This document shows positions 16,631 to 23,624 of a stretch of 36,899 bases of DNA, piece by piece (position 1 is the stretch's first letter; every line of letters begins with the position of its first letter). The notes under the pieces are model-generated. The model made no database searches and had not been told where the DNA came from. It saw nothing but the letters and a program-made list of their open reading frames with translations. A program made the position numbers and the translations under genes. Origin of the DNA: a virus; the IMG/VR virus record IMGVR_UViG_3300003267_000017, positions 1-36,899 of that record. The stretch is one strand, 5' to 3'.

Positions 16631-17149
16631 ATGCCTATCGTCCCAATCGCAATGGCGCTCGCCAATTTCGTTCCAGGTATTCTGAAGCTCCTGACTGGTA
16701 GCGATAAGGTTGAAGAAGTAGCCGGTAAGGTCGTAGATATTGCACAGACTGTAACAGGAACCTCCGATGGTGAAGCAGCCCTAGCAGCGATCAAGGCAGA
16801 TCCGAACAAAGTGCTAGAGTTTCAGCAGGCCATGGCAGCGCAGCAAACAGATCTCGAAAAGGCTTATCTTCTGGATGTTCAAGGCGCCAGGCAGATGCAA
16901 ATTGCAGCTCTCGCGCAAGATGATCTGTTCAGCAAGCGGTTTGTCTACTATTTCGCAATCTTCTGGTCAATCTTCGCGATGGCGTTTTTTACTGCCGTCA
17001 CGTTCCTGCCAATCCAGGGATTCGGCCAGCGGATCGCAGACACCATTCTTGGTGTTCTGGTGTCCACGATCATCACTGGCATCTTTCACTATATGTATGG
17101 ATCAACCAGGGGCTCTGCTGCAAAAACCGAGTTGATCGCACGCAAGTAA
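16631..17149 (+). CDS. Holin (3TM-holin-like family)
   Basis: This 172-residue protein resembles the holins related to those of gene-transfer agents. The N-terminal helix is IVPIAMALANFVPGILKLLTG. A soluble helical region follows (VEEVAGKVVDIAQTVTG...AALAAIKADPNKVLEFQQAMA). Two clear transmembrane segments lie at about 104-127 and 136-155, and the tail is basic. It would form the membrane lesion that lets the endolysin out. The start is 2 bases after the endolysin stop. The gene ends tail to tail with the minus-strand secreted protein, one base apart. Confidence 0.8.
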   Translation: MPIVPIAMALANFVPGILKLLTGSDKVEEVAGKVVDIAQTVTGTSDGEAALAAIKADPNKVLEFQQAMAAQQTDLEKAYLLDVQGARQMQIAALAQDDLFSKRFVYYFAIFWSIFAMAFFTAVTFLPIQGFGQRIADTILGVLVSTIITGIFHYMYGSTRGSAAKTELIARK

Positions 17150-17150
17150 T

Positions 17151-18023
17151 TTACTTCAGCGGCGGCAGTCCAACGCGAGCGCGAGCAATCGCATCAGGTG
17201 TTTCGCCACGTGCCACGGCTGCCGCGATCAGTTCTTGCTCTGCTGAAACGCTGACAACCTTCGCTTCTGCCTTGGCGCATGGGGTGCCTGCGACTTCCAT
17301 TGCAGCGGCGATATCAGCATCCTGACATAGCAGCGCAACAGCAGCCTTTGCTTGACCTACAGCGGCAAGAGCCTGGGCGTTATATCGACGGTCACAGCCC
17401 GTATCCTTCCAGGTGGTACCAAAAGATAGGCCCAGCGACATGCCCTGACCTCCAATGCTGGACGAACCCATACAAGTCCCGTTACTAGCAGTCAGACCAG
17501 CGGCATAAGCAGTCGCTACAGGGATCTTAGGAGCTTGGTAAGTCACCGTGTCCCCCTGAACTGAAACGCTAGTTTGGGCATTGTTGCCGCTGTTCGCGTT
17601 ACTGTTCTGATTGCTTGCGCTTGAACGATTGTCATTGCGCGACGACTGCGACTGACCCTGGTTCGCATTGCCGCCCTTTGCAATTTGGCTTTGCCCCTGA
17701 TTCTGACCCTGTTGCTGACCCTGCGTCGAATTGCCCGAGCCTACGACAGCGCCGCCCGTAGCCGACGAGTTACCGGAGCCGACAACCGAACCACCAGCGC
17801 CGCCGGCGCCACCAGCGCCACCGCTACCGCCAGCGCCACCACCAGCGATAGCAACACCCACAGCGCCAGCAGTCGCATTACCCCCATTGCCACCATAACC
17901 TACCCCTCCTTGATTCGTAATGGAATCACCCGTTGGGCAATTGCCTTGGCAACCCGTATTGGTTTGCGCGGCAAATGCTCCCGTCGAAAACACCAGTGCT
18001 GCGATTGCAAACGTCTTCTTCAT
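17151..18023 (-). CDS. Secreted Gly/Gln/Asn-rich protein with Sec signal peptide
   Basis: This 290-residue protein has a textbook signal peptide (MKKTFAIAALVFSTGAFA, cleavage after residue 18). Then comes a Gly-rich region (about 38-90, with GGAGGAGGAGG), a Gln/Asn/Ser-rich region (about 100-150) and a folded C-terminal half with Cys residues (TCMGSSSIGGQGMSLGLSFGTTWKDTGCDRRYNAQAL...). The last part is similar to exported phage proteins of unknown role. It should be exported to the periplasm. It lies at the far end of the minus-strand early arm, against the lysis genes. It could act on the envelope of the infected cell, for example in superinfection exclusion, but that is speculation. Confidence 0.75.
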   Translation of the reverse strand: MKKTFAIAALVFSTGAFAAQTNTGCQGNCPTGDSITNQGGVGYGGNGGNATAGAVGVAIAGGGAGGSGGAGGAGGAGGSVVGSGNSSATGGAVVGSGNSTQGQQQGQNQGQSQIAKGGNANQGQSQSSRNDNRSSASNQNSNANSGNNAQTSVSVQGDTVTYQAPKIPVATAYAAGLTASNGTCMGSSSIGGQGMSLGLSFGTTWKDTGCDRRYNAQALAAVGQAKAAVALLCQDADIAAAMEVAGTPCAKAEAKVVSVSAEQELIAAAVARGETPDAIARARVGLPPLK

Positions 18024-18113
18024 TTTGTTCCCCGGTTATTAGGGCATCCGGCCCTAGCGGAATATTCCACGCTTTGACAGTCGTGGTAATAATTTGTTTC
18101 AACTGCTTGTGCA
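18024..18113 (-). promoter_or_regulatory. Leader of the secreted-protein gene with a short hairpin
   Basis: The 90 bases before the gene contain a 6-bp hairpin (TAGGGC / GCCCTA, 18040-18056, 5-nt loop) and a 5-bp inverted repeat, CCACG / CGTGG, further upstream. No promoter with good spacing is seen. An A/T-rich TTGAAACAAATTATTA stretch could hold a weak one. The ribosome-binding site is CGGGGAAC. Confidence 0.3.
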
Positions 18114-18668
18114 TTAATTAAACATCCAGGCTGCCGCAGGGTCAGGTCTAATCAATTTCCCGGATTCCTCTGCTTGCTTTAGCCGTTTCCGTGCATTGAT
18201 ACGGTCAAATCTTTCCGGATTTCTCTCCATTGCGCGCTTTAGATACTTCTGCTGCTTTTCCTTTGCGCTTGCCTTCTTTGGCCATTTCTTGCTTCTTCCT
18301 TCTCCGCTAGCCCACACTGCTGCATATGTGCAATATTCCTGCACAAAATCAACGATATAGACACCTTTGTCTTTATGTTCCTTTAGCACGTAATTAATAC
18401 GGCTCTCTGAATATCCGGTCATTACTGACAGCTTGTATGCTGTTTGATGAGTTTTCTTTTCCAATGCTATCTTTACAGCCATCCAACACCCATTTTCTCG
18501 CTTACGGCTTACATAAGGACGCTTCCCTAGCCCAATGTCCCTGCCACGCTGGTAAATCCCGCCAGATGTTCTCAATGGAAGAAGATATGCCCATGATTCG
18601 ATAGTTTCTGGCACATCCCAATACATGCGGATAAGTGCATCCTCATCATCCGTCCACATCACATTCAT
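18114..18668 (-). CDS. Probable DNA-binding regulatory protein
   Basis: This 184-residue basic protein starts MNVMWTDDEDALIRMYW, like a Myb/SANT-type or similar helix-turn-helix opening. A second HTH-like segment follows (HQTAYKLSVMTGYSESRINYVLKEHKDKG, about 73-102), and the Lys/Arg-rich C-terminus is of the nucleic-acid-binding kind. It follows another HTH gene by four bases. A late-gene activator or other regulator at the end of the early operon would fit, but no family is recognised. The ATG at 18668 is chosen because AAGGAG lies upstream; the frame is open 16 codons further back. Confidence 0.7.
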   Translation of the reverse strand: MNVMWTDDEDALIRMYWDVPETIESWAYLLPLRTSGGIYQRGRDIGLGKRPYVSRKRENGCWMAVKIALEKKTHQTAYKLSVMTGYSESRINYVLKEHKDKGVYIVDFVQEYCTYAAVWASGEGRSKKWPKKASAKEKQQKYLKRAMERNPERFDRINARKRLKQAEESGKLIRPDPAAAWMFN

Positions 18669-18672
18669 CACT

Positions 18673-18837
18673 TCACTTCTCCTTGCCGCACATCGGGCAA
18701 TGCTTAGGCACTGCAAGCTTATGTTTCTTGATGTAGACGTATAGCGTAGTTGGCGCTAACTTAAAGTGCTTGGCTGCTGCATATACTGTGGTTTTGTTCT
18801 CGGCCATCCAGGCTAGTGCTTCTTTAGTCCGACTCAT
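18673..18837 (-). CDS. Small helix-turn-helix protein with zinc knuckle remnant
   Basis: This 54-residue protein has MSRTKEALAWMAENKTTVYAAAKHFKLAPTTLYVYIKKHK, a Psq/HTH-type DNA-binding helix pair, and ends HCPMCGKEK. The single Cys pair may bind metal with the preceding His. The ATG at 18837 follows GGGAGAG; an ATG seven codons upstream is less well placed. It overlaps the upstream gene by 14 bases. Probably a regulator or terminase-like small DNA-binding protein; not assigned. Confidence 0.65.
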   Translation of the reverse strand: MSRTKEALAWMAENKTTVYAAAKHFKLAPTTLYVYIKKHKLAVPKHCPMCGKEK

Positions 18838-19159
18838 GGCTCTCCCCATTCCCCGCACCCGTTGCGGCGACGGCGGCGATCATCTGTCGGTAGATGGTGG
18901 CGTGGCGTTTCTTCTGCCAGTTGTTCCACGTACCTGGTGAGCAGTTCTTTCCTCGCGTTGCGTTTAGCATTTCCTCTGTTGCCTCTTTCGGCACTAGAAC
19001 CGTCTCCCCGCCCCCAGGCTGGCTGGCGCTCTCCAATTCGCGGATGCGGGCGATCAGGGCGCCGATCTCAGAAATAGGCATGTCGATGCTGTCCTTTCCG
19101 ATGCCGTGCGCGCCAGTCATGCGCCACATCAACTCATCCAAATCCAGCTTCTCGCTCAT
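18824..19159 (-). CDS. Early phage protein of unknown function
   Basis: This 111-residue acidic helical protein starts MSEKLDLDELMWRMTGAHGIGKDSIDMPISEIGALIARIRELE. The ATG at 19159 is chosen because GAGGGAG lies upstream. Its start region, including the ribosome-binding site and MSEKL, is identical at the DNA level to that of the otherwise unrelated gene at 22132-22317. The start overlaps the upstream stop by 4 bases. No function is recognised. A segment near the end (EEMLNATRGKNCSPGTWNNWQKKRHATIYRQMIAA) is similar to common prophage early proteins. Confidence 0.65.
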   Translation of the reverse strand: MSEKLDLDELMWRMTGAHGIGKDSIDMPISEIGALIARIRELESASQPGGGETVLVPKEATEEMLNATRGKNCSPGTWNNWQKKRHATIYRQMIAAVAATGAGNGESHESD

Positions 19160-19170
19160 TCTGTTTCTCC
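19145..19170. repeat. 26-bp gene-junction repeat, copy A
   Basis: This 26-bp sequence spans the ribosome-binding site and first codons (MSEKL) of the gene ending at 18824. It is identical to 22303-22328, at the start of a different gene. Copies are 3.2 kb apart, in the same orientation. Confidence 0.9.
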
Positions 19171-19482
19171 CTCTGTGGCGCGGGCGCGCTCCATGCCGAT
19201 CTTCCTCAGATAGAACGGAGACAGGCTTTGCCAATCGAACTCGTCTTTAAAGTCGCCGCAGTGGTGTTCTCGTGTCGTCAGAACATGGCCCGCTTCGAGT
19301 GGCCGATTCACACGCATGCCGAGCATGGCGTACCTCTCTGCCCCTGATACCGGCGCACTCTTGTGACATTGGCCGACGAGCGTATTGACCCGATGCCACC
19401 AATCACAGCCGGCGCAGCAAGGCCCATGCTTCGCATAGAAGCGGTCGGCCAGCTCCTGCTCTTGGTCGGGAATATCAGCCAC
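19156..19482 (-). CDS. Cys/His-rich early protein
   Basis: This 108-residue protein has a likely zinc site made from CCAGCDWWHRV (about 22-32), GQCHKS and a late HHCGDF. Similar short proteins of prophages carry C..C..W....GQC......CGDF patterns. The start is GTG at 19482, preceded by GGAGG and overlapping the upstream gene by 8 bases. The end (RARATEGETE) resembles the end of the small gene at 22314, which is also followed by a MSEKL gene. Function unknown. Confidence 0.65.
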   Translation of the reverse strand: MADIPDQEQELADRFYAKHGPCCAGCDWWHRVNTLVGQCHKSAPVSGAERYAMLGMRVNRPLEAGHVLTTREHHCGDFKDEFDWQSLSPFYLRKIGMERARATEGETE

Positions 19483-20476
19483 GCTCGCCTCCGTTCTCTT
19501 GCTGCTCGCGGGACATGGCGGCGCGTTTGGTAATCTCGGCGTCGATCATGTCGTCGAACTTGTCTGGACGGCGCGGTGTAATGCGGTCGGCCATCAGGAC
19601 AAGCGGCAGCGTACGGGCCAGTCGATACCGCGCCGCGTCCCGCGCATCGCTATCTTGTGCCGGGGCGGAGAGAATGGCGGCAACCGCCTGCACTATTTCA
19701 ATGGCAGAAACACAGTCCCAGGCTTGACGATCCATGCCTATACGGCATTCAACTTGCTGTGTTAGTTTCTCCCACTCATCATCCTCATCCGTCACCGCCC
19801 CCTGTGCCCGCGTCGCTGCTGGGGCGGTGTATAGTTTCGTTCCGGCATCCACGTCCCGAAGCCAGTGGACTTTGTAGTTACGGCTATAGCTCCCGTTTGT
19901 CCATGACTCAATTTCTGCCACAGGCTCTTGATGTTCCTGCGCGGAATCAAACAGCGGTTTCCAGCCTTCCCCATACGGGCGTTCTGGATAGCCATGTATG
20001 CGGCGGAATGGGACATAGTTCGGCGGCAACCCTTGGCTATCTTCGCGCGTGTCGATTGTCTCGTCCCGATACCATGCGATCACGCCGGCCGGCCCGCGCG
20101 TCTCTGCGCTGTCGGAGGGGGCGGCGAGAGCGCTTTCCGCTTGCACCTTCATGCGATCAAGCACACCCATTTCATGCGTCCAATAGTCGGCAGAAGCCTT
20201 GTCGCCTTCCTTCGTGAACTTCGCCCATCGCGTCTGGCAGGCCATGCGCAACGAATTGTGATGCGACACAACATCCTGCAGGCATTCGCGGGCGTCCTCC
20301 GTCAGCCCCGCCACCGTGGGCGATGGCGTGGAGGGCGGGGTGGCGAGGATGTCAGCGGCCCATGCGGAAACATGCGCAGCCAAGGCGCTGGTGTTGAACG
20401 TGGTCAGCCTCACAAGCTTTTCCAGTTCCTCGACTGGAACCACGAGCGCCGCGCGCGTTTGTTTGTCGGTCGTCAT
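19475..20476 (-). CDS. Modular early protein of unknown function
   Basis: This 333-residue protein is built from short modules known from prophage early regions. They are a helical region (about 50-120), AGVIAWYRDETIDTRED (about 130-146), PVAEIESWTNGSYSRNYKVHWLRDVDAGTKLYTAP (about 185-220), SDARDAARYRLARTLPLVL (about 278-296) and the end AAMSREQQENGGERG. The final segment is shared, DNA included, with the protein ending at 22514. It lies directly downstream of a good minus-strand promoter (20514-20542). There is no enzyme motif. Such proteins seem to grow and shrink by exchange of modules. Confidence 0.7.
   Translation of the reverse strand: MTTDKQTRAALVVPVEELEKLVRLTTFNTSALAAHVSAWAADILATPPSTPSPTVAGLTEDARECLQDVVSHHNSLRMACQTRWAKFTKEGDKASADYWTHEMGVLDRMKVQAESALAAPSDSAETRGPAGVIAWYRDETIDTREDSQGLPPNYVPFRRIHGYPERPYGEGWKPLFDSAQEHQEPVAEIESWTNGSYSRNYKVHWLRDVDAGTKLYTAPAATRAQGAVTDEDDEWEKLTQQVECRIGMDRQAWDCVSAIEIVQAVAAILSAPAQDSDARDAARYRLARTLPLVLMADRITPRRPDKFDDMIDAEITKRAAMSREQQENGGERG
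19502..19525. repeat. 24-bp repeat coding for AAMSREQ, copy A
   Basis: This 24-bp sequence codes, on the minus strand, the tail (RAAMSREQ) of the protein at 19475-20476. It is identical to 22529-22552 in the tail of the protein at 22514-23107. Confidence 0.9.
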
Positions 20477-20513
20477 GTTCTCTCACTAGCGTTATGTGTT
20501 GCTCGATGACTGA

Positions 20514-20542
20514 ATCATAATCCACTGATATACATATAGCAA
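20514..20542 (-). promoter_or_regulatory. Sigma-70-type promoter on the minus strand
   Basis: On the minus strand, TTGCTA (20542-20537), a 17-bp spacer and TATGAT (20519-20514) make a good promoter, with RNA expected to begin near 20507. It lies between the stop of the 20546-20896 gene and the start of the 19475-20476 gene, giving the distal early genes their own start. Confidence 0.6.
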
Positions 20543-20545
20543 GCA

Positions 20546-20896
20546 CTATTTGATCTGGTTCGCCTCAAATCTCCGGCTCGTCTCAAGGGACCGCCAGCAC
20601 TCAATCCTGACGCGCGCCGACTCGATTAGCCATCGCAGCTTTTCTTCTTCCTCTGTCGCCACACGAAGGCCGTCCAGCAGTTGGATGTACTCAGGATCTG
20701 CCAAGGCTTCGCGCTCTTGTGCGGCGGCGCTAGGATGCTCTTTGGCGTATTGCTTCATCAGGATAGCTTTCTTCGATTTCAAGAAAGATTCCAGATAGAC
20801 ACGATCCGCTTTGGCCTTGGCATACTTCGGCGCTGAATCTCGCATGAAGTCCAGCGCACGGAAAATCGAGATCTCGCCTTCTTCGCTCAGGGCCAT
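20546..20896 (-). CDS. Early coiled-coil protein
   Basis: This 116-residue helical protein begins MALSEEGEISIFRALDFMRDSAPKYAKAKADRVYLESFLKSKKAILM. Related proteins sit next to ERF and SSB genes in Burkholderiales phages. Its strongly charged helices (AAAQEREALADPEYIQLLDGLRVATEEEEKLRWLIESARVRIECW) suggest a role in the recombination set, but the function is unknown. The start overlaps the upstream gene by 10 bases. The stop is followed at once by the internal promoter. Confidence 0.65.
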   Translation of the reverse strand: MALSEEGEISIFRALDFMRDSAPKYAKAKADRVYLESFLKSKKAILMKQYAKEHPSAAAQEREALADPEYIQLLDGLRVATEEEEKLRWLIESARVRIECWRSLETSRRFEANQIK

Positions 20897-21159
20897 GCCG
20901 TCACCTTGATTTCAGCCGCTTCCTTTGCCAGCGCCGCGATATGTGCGGCCATCGATTCCAGGTAAGCGATATCCTCGCGCATTTCCTGGAAGACGCCGTT
21001 ATCCAATGTTCCCTCCTGGATCGCCTTCAGCGCGTAGGCATGGCGGTTGCGTAGCGTTTCGCATGTCTTGGCGAAATCTACTAGCAGGGATTTATATTCG
21101 GCCCGGATCGTAGCGTAAGCTCCCCGGGCCAAGAGGATTTCTTGAGGCGTATCCTGCAT
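20887..21159 (-). CDS. Early helical protein of unknown function
   Basis: This 90-residue, mostly helical protein (ILLARGAYATIRAEYKSLLVDFAKTCETLRNRHAYALKAIQ...DIAYLESMAAHIAALAKEA) starts at an ATG with AGGAGATGGG upstream. It sits between the SSB-like gene and the coiled-coil gene and overlaps the latter. No motif is recognised. Confidence 0.6.
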   Translation of the reverse strand: MQDTPQEILLARGAYATIRAEYKSLLVDFAKTCETLRNRHAYALKAIQEGTLDNGVFQEMREDIAYLESMAAHIAALAKEAAEIKVTAWP

Positions 21160-21183
21160 GGCCCATCTCCTTTATTCTGTAAG

Positions 21184-21471
21184 TCAGAATGGGATATCGT
21201 CGTCAATATCCTCAAAGCGTGGTTCTTGCATAGCGGCTGGCCTACCACGCCCACGCGAAGTCTGCGTCTGCTGCGTCGGATGCTCATCTACCCGCTTGCC
21301 CAGCGCCAGAGAAAGAATCTCGCCTTTAGCTGTCTGCTTCCACCATCCCGACAAATAGTAATCAACGCCGTCTACGTTGATCTTGCCTTGCATGTCGGGA
21401 TGCTTGTCCGATTGCTTTCGGTCATTGACGAACAATGCGCCACGGTTCGAATTATCGTATTGCTGGCTCAT
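21184..21471 (-). CDS. SSB-like protein with acidic C-terminal tip
   Basis: This 95-residue protein has a small beta domain (NRGALFVNDRKQSDKHPDMQGKINVDGVDYYLSGWWKQTAKGEILSLALG, 9-58), a Gln/Arg-rich linker and the tail EPRFEDIDDDIPF. The last residues match the acidic D-D-D-I-P-F tip by which bacterial SSB calls in replication and repair partners. The domain is shorter than a full OB fold and resembles small phage proteins that pair with annealing proteins. It overlaps the ERF gene by 4 bases (ATGA), which supports joint work on single-stranded DNA. Confidence 0.75.
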   Translation of the reverse strand: MSQQYDNSNRGALFVNDRKQSDKHPDMQGKINVDGVDYYLSGWWKQTAKGEILSLALGKRVDEHPTQQTQTSRGRGRPAAMQEPRFEDIDDDIPF

Positions 21472-22130
21472 GCTTGGCTCCCAAGAAGTACGGCCTTTCG
21501 GTCAGCGCATGCCATAGTGACTTTTTCCATCTGTTGTTCGTTTGCTCCTGCGTTCTGTGCTTGCCGCCACAGGTTTTGGAGCGCCTTCTCTGCCGTAGCT
21601 ACGCCGATGTAATCCAGGATCGTCCGGATTTCTTCTTCTGAGGCGCCTTTCTTCTTCGACTCAGCTTTAGGGGCTGGCTGATGCTCGTAGCTATCTCGCT
21701 CAGGATCGTCACCAGTTTCGAGGCAGAACAACTTCAGCATGGCGTACTTGAATGCGTAGCTGATCGCCTTACCTGGCCCCTTATCCTGTGGGTCAATGCC
21801 ATATCCAAACGACTCAATCTGCACAAAGTCGTTTGGATTATCGATATTGACCAGCTTGACGCAGATAGTCGCCTCCGTCCGGTTTCCATCCTGCGAGTGC
21901 TCTTTGACGGTCACAACTGGCATGATTCCAGCCTCAAGCAATGCAGGGCGAATCTTTGCCGTCACTGCGTCATGGCTTACAAAGGTGTACTGATTGTTGA
22001 CGCGCTTATCCTCTTTCTGCACGTATGAAACTGACTGCATGACTTTCGCCATACGCTGGTAAATGTTATCCATGCTTTCCTCCATCTCCTGTTCTCTCTG
22101 AACTGTCTCGTAAAACTCTTGCCCGTCCAT
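21468..22130 (-). CDS. erf: ERF-family single-strand annealing recombinase
   Basis: This 220-residue protein has the ERF signature. It includes NIYQRMAKVMQSVSYVQKEDKRVNNQYTFVSHDAVTAKIRPALLEAGIMPVVTV, then TEATICVKLVNIDNPNDFVQIESFGYGIDPQDKGPGKAISYAFKYAMLKLFCLETGDDPE. The C-terminal part is a linker plus a helical end (SEEEIRTILDYIGVATAEKALQNLW). ERF proteins anneal complementary strands and circularise or recombine phage DNA. An internal ATG at 22073 (MDNIYQRM), with a strong AGGAG-type site, matches the usual ERF start and may be the real one. Confidence 0.85.
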   Translation of the reverse strand: MDGQEFYETVQREQEMEESMDNIYQRMAKVMQSVSYVQKEDKRVNNQYTFVSHDAVTAKIRPALLEAGIMPVVTVKEHSQDGNRTEATICVKLVNIDNPNDFVQIESFGYGIDPQDKGPGKAISYAFKYAMLKLFCLETGDDPERDSYEHQPAPKAESKKKGASEEEIRTILDYIGVATAEKALQNLWRQAQNAGANEQQMEKVTMACADRKAVLLGSQA

Positions 22131-22131
22131 A

Positions 22132-22317
22132 TCATCCCTTCCAAGCGAACATCAGGCCCAGCGCCACCATAACCGCTACAGCACCAACGTAAGCCCATGC
22201 AGACTCACGTTTGGCCGTATCCAGCTTGGCATATGGGCCGTACTTGCTGGTATCCAGGGTACGTGGCGTGCGGTAATCACTGGGCCGATAGTTTGTGAAG
22301 TTCAGCTTCTCGCTCAT
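22132..22317 (-). CDS. Small tail-anchored membrane protein
   Basis: This 61-residue protein has a polar first half (MSEKLNFTNYRPSDYRTPRTLDTSKYGPYAK) and one C-terminal transmembrane segment (about 41-59, WAYVGAVAVMVALGLMFAW). The start region is the second copy of the 26-bp junction repeat, so the MSEKL leader was probably acquired or exchanged as a unit. The start overlaps the upstream stop by 4 bases. Function unknown. Confidence 0.65.
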   Translation of the reverse strand: MSEKLNFTNYRPSDYRTPRTLDTSKYGPYAKLDTAKRESAWAYVGAVAVMVALGLMFAWKG

Positions 22318-22328
22318 TCTGTTTCTCC
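22303..22328. repeat. 26-bp gene-junction repeat, copy B
   Basis: Identical to 19145-19170. It covers the ribosome-binding site and the MSEKL codons of the membrane-protein gene. Confidence 0.9.
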
Positions 22329-22514
22329 TGGGGTGCGGGCGCGCAGAAATTCGACGCCGACCAGTTGTGCCATGTCATAACCACTCTCGCCATAGCCGCC
22401 AATCGACAGTGCGTCTTGCAGTTCCGGGACGTCAACGTCGAGTGTCTTGAAGTGTTCGCCCTCTGCGCCACTGATCCCGTCACGCCATTTCGTCCTAATG
22501 ATGAATCGCAGCAT
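22314..22514 (-). CDS. Small early protein of unknown function
   Basis: This 66-residue protein (MLRFIIRTKWRDGISGAEGEHFKTLDVDVPELQDALSIGGYGESGYDMAQLVGVEF, then RARTPGETE) looks like a small alpha/beta domain. The ATG at 22514 overlaps the upstream stop (TGATG); a GTG one codon earlier is possible. The end is similar to that of the gene at 19156, and both are followed by a MSEKL gene. No family is recognised. Confidence 0.6.
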   Translation of the reverse strand: MLRFIIRTKWRDGISGAEGEHFKTLDVDVPELQDALSIGGYGESGYDMAQLVGVEFLRARTPGETE

Positions 22515-23107
22515 CACTGTCCTCCCGACTGCTCGCGGGACATGGCGGCGCGGATAGCGTCACGGTCGCAGCCTGCCGAAGTGATGACGCCAATTGCGCG
22601 AAGTGCGCTTCCGCCGATGTTGTGCATCAGCCAATCCAGCAACGCTGCATCGTTGCTCTTGTCGCTCTCTGCCGCAGGGCGCGAGTGGACGGCAAGGGCT
22701 TCGCGAACATTCTCGATGCGCTTCTTTGTGTGGCCGTCGCCCGCGTGCCAGCGATGACAGGCGCGAAGTAAATCATCGGCCTCCGCCACCGCCACCGCCA
22801 CCGCGTCGGCCTGTACCTGCTGGGCCCGCGATTTCAGGTCTTCTATTGCCTGCACGATGGGGGCAGCGCCGCCATATGAATCCGGATTCATACCAAGCGC
22901 GGCGATGATTTCACCCATGTCGGCGTTCAAGTCATCCCACTGTGCGGCGGTAGGCCCCGCATCGGCCTGTACCTGCTGGGCTCGTGCTTGCCATGCCTTC
23001 CACATGAGATTGGCGAATTGCCCAGCAAACGGATGCCCCTCGCAGCCACGAATCCATGCCTCAAACGCCTCGCGCTCATCCTGCTGCGCCGATGTCTTAT
23101 AGCTCAT
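22514..23107 (-). CDS. Modular early protein with internal repeat
   Basis: This 197-residue protein starts with DEREAFEAWIRGCEGHPFAGQFANLMWKAWQARAQQ, a segment found in many phage early proteins. It carries RAQQVQADA twice (about 42-50 and 93-101); the DNA of these copies is nearly identical. The end (LLDWLMHNIGGSALRAIGVI...IRAAMSREQSGGQ) shares its last module with the protein at 19475. No enzymatic motif is visible. It overlaps the neighbours by 3-4 bases on both sides. Confidence 0.65.
   Translation of the reverse strand: MSYKTSAQQDEREAFEAWIRGCEGHPFAGQFANLMWKAWQARAQQVQADAGPTAAQWDDLNADMGEIIAALGMNPDSYGGAAPIVQAIEDLKSRAQQVQADAVAVAVAEADDLLRACHRWHAGDGHTKKRIENVREALAVHSRPAAESDKSNDAALLDWLMHNIGGSALRAIGVITSAGCDRDAIRAAMSREQSGGQ
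22529..22552. repeat. 24-bp repeat coding for AAMSREQ, copy B
   Basis: Identical to 19502-19525, in the same relative position at the end of a different modular early gene. Confidence 0.9.
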
Positions 23108-23295
23108 TCAATCCTCCAAATGTAGTTAAAGTAAGCCGGGTCGCAGAAACCATCATGGCTAAAGTGGCAAGCCTGATACATAGGATCATCAAACCCTTTG
23201 CCAGGCAGCATGTTTAGCTCTATCTTGCGCCCGAAGTCGTCAATGACATCCAGGATCTGCGGAGCACTAAAGCTGAAAAAGTGGCTGAGTACCAT
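23104..23295 (-). CDS. Small early protein of unknown function
   Basis: This 63-residue protein (MVLSHFFSFSAPQILDVIDDFGRKIELNMLPGKGFDDP, then a Tyr/Cys/His-rich end) begins at the ATG at 23295, which shares one base with the upstream stop (TGATG) and has GGGAGG before it. The frame is open further upstream, but no better start is present. Function unknown. Confidence 0.6.
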   Translation of the reverse strand: MVLSHFFSFSAPQILDVIDDFGRKIELNMLPGKGFDDPMYQACHFSHDGFCDPAYFNYIWRIE

Positions 23296-23561
23296 CAGTA
23301 ATCCTCCCGGTACGTCGCCGCTTCGATCACTTCGTCGCGGTACATTTCTTCCATTGCCTCGACCCACTTCGTAGGCCAGAGGCTAATGTCATACGATCCG
23401 CCAATCAAGCCCACGCTGGTAAGACTTACTTCGTCAGGCTCCCCCGGATATCCAGGATCGCCATTGCTCAGGTAGCGAACTTCCTGATAGCCCCTCGTGT
23501 ACTCAAAGGTAAGTTGCAGCATCAGTCCGTCATCGCATTCATGCTCAATCTTTACCAGCAT
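23295..23561 (-). CDS. First gene of the minus-strand early operon, unknown function
   Basis: This 88-residue acidic protein (MLVKIEHECDDGLMLQLTFEYTRGYQEVRYLSNGDPGYPGEPDEVSL...) ends in a helix, WVEAMEEMYRDEVIEAATYREDY. The ATG at 23561 is chosen for its AGGAGATGGG site. As the promoter-proximal gene it would be made first and may act on the host, but this is inferred from position only. Confidence 0.65.
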   Translation of the reverse strand: MLVKIEHECDDGLMLQLTFEYTRGYQEVRYLSNGDPGYPGEPDEVSLTSVGLIGGSYDISLWPTKWVEAMEEMYRDEVIEAATYREDY

Positions 23562-23597
23562 TTCCCATCTCCTAAAGTGTTGCTGCGATGTACGTAC

Positions 23598-23624
23598 TGT
23601 ATAGCATCGAAACGTAAGATGCAA
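23598..23624 (-). promoter_or_regulatory. Promoter for the minus-strand early operon
   Basis: On the minus strand, an extended -10 box, TGCTATACA (23606-23598), has TTGCAT at 23624-23619 (15-bp spacing) or TTGCTT at 23628-23623 (19-bp). RNA would begin near 23591, 30 bases before the first gene's ATG. The TG extension compensates for the poor -35 spacing. Confidence 0.5.

Noticed and set aside
18040-18056. Hairpin TAGGGC / GCCCTA as a terminator
   Set aside because: No T run follows on either strand, so it was kept only as a leader feature.
19928-20509. Long plus-strand frame (193 codons) opposite the modular early gene
   Set aside because: Cys/Arg/His-rich shadow frame in a GC-rich gene. 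The minus-strand frame has recognisable modules, promoter and overlaps.
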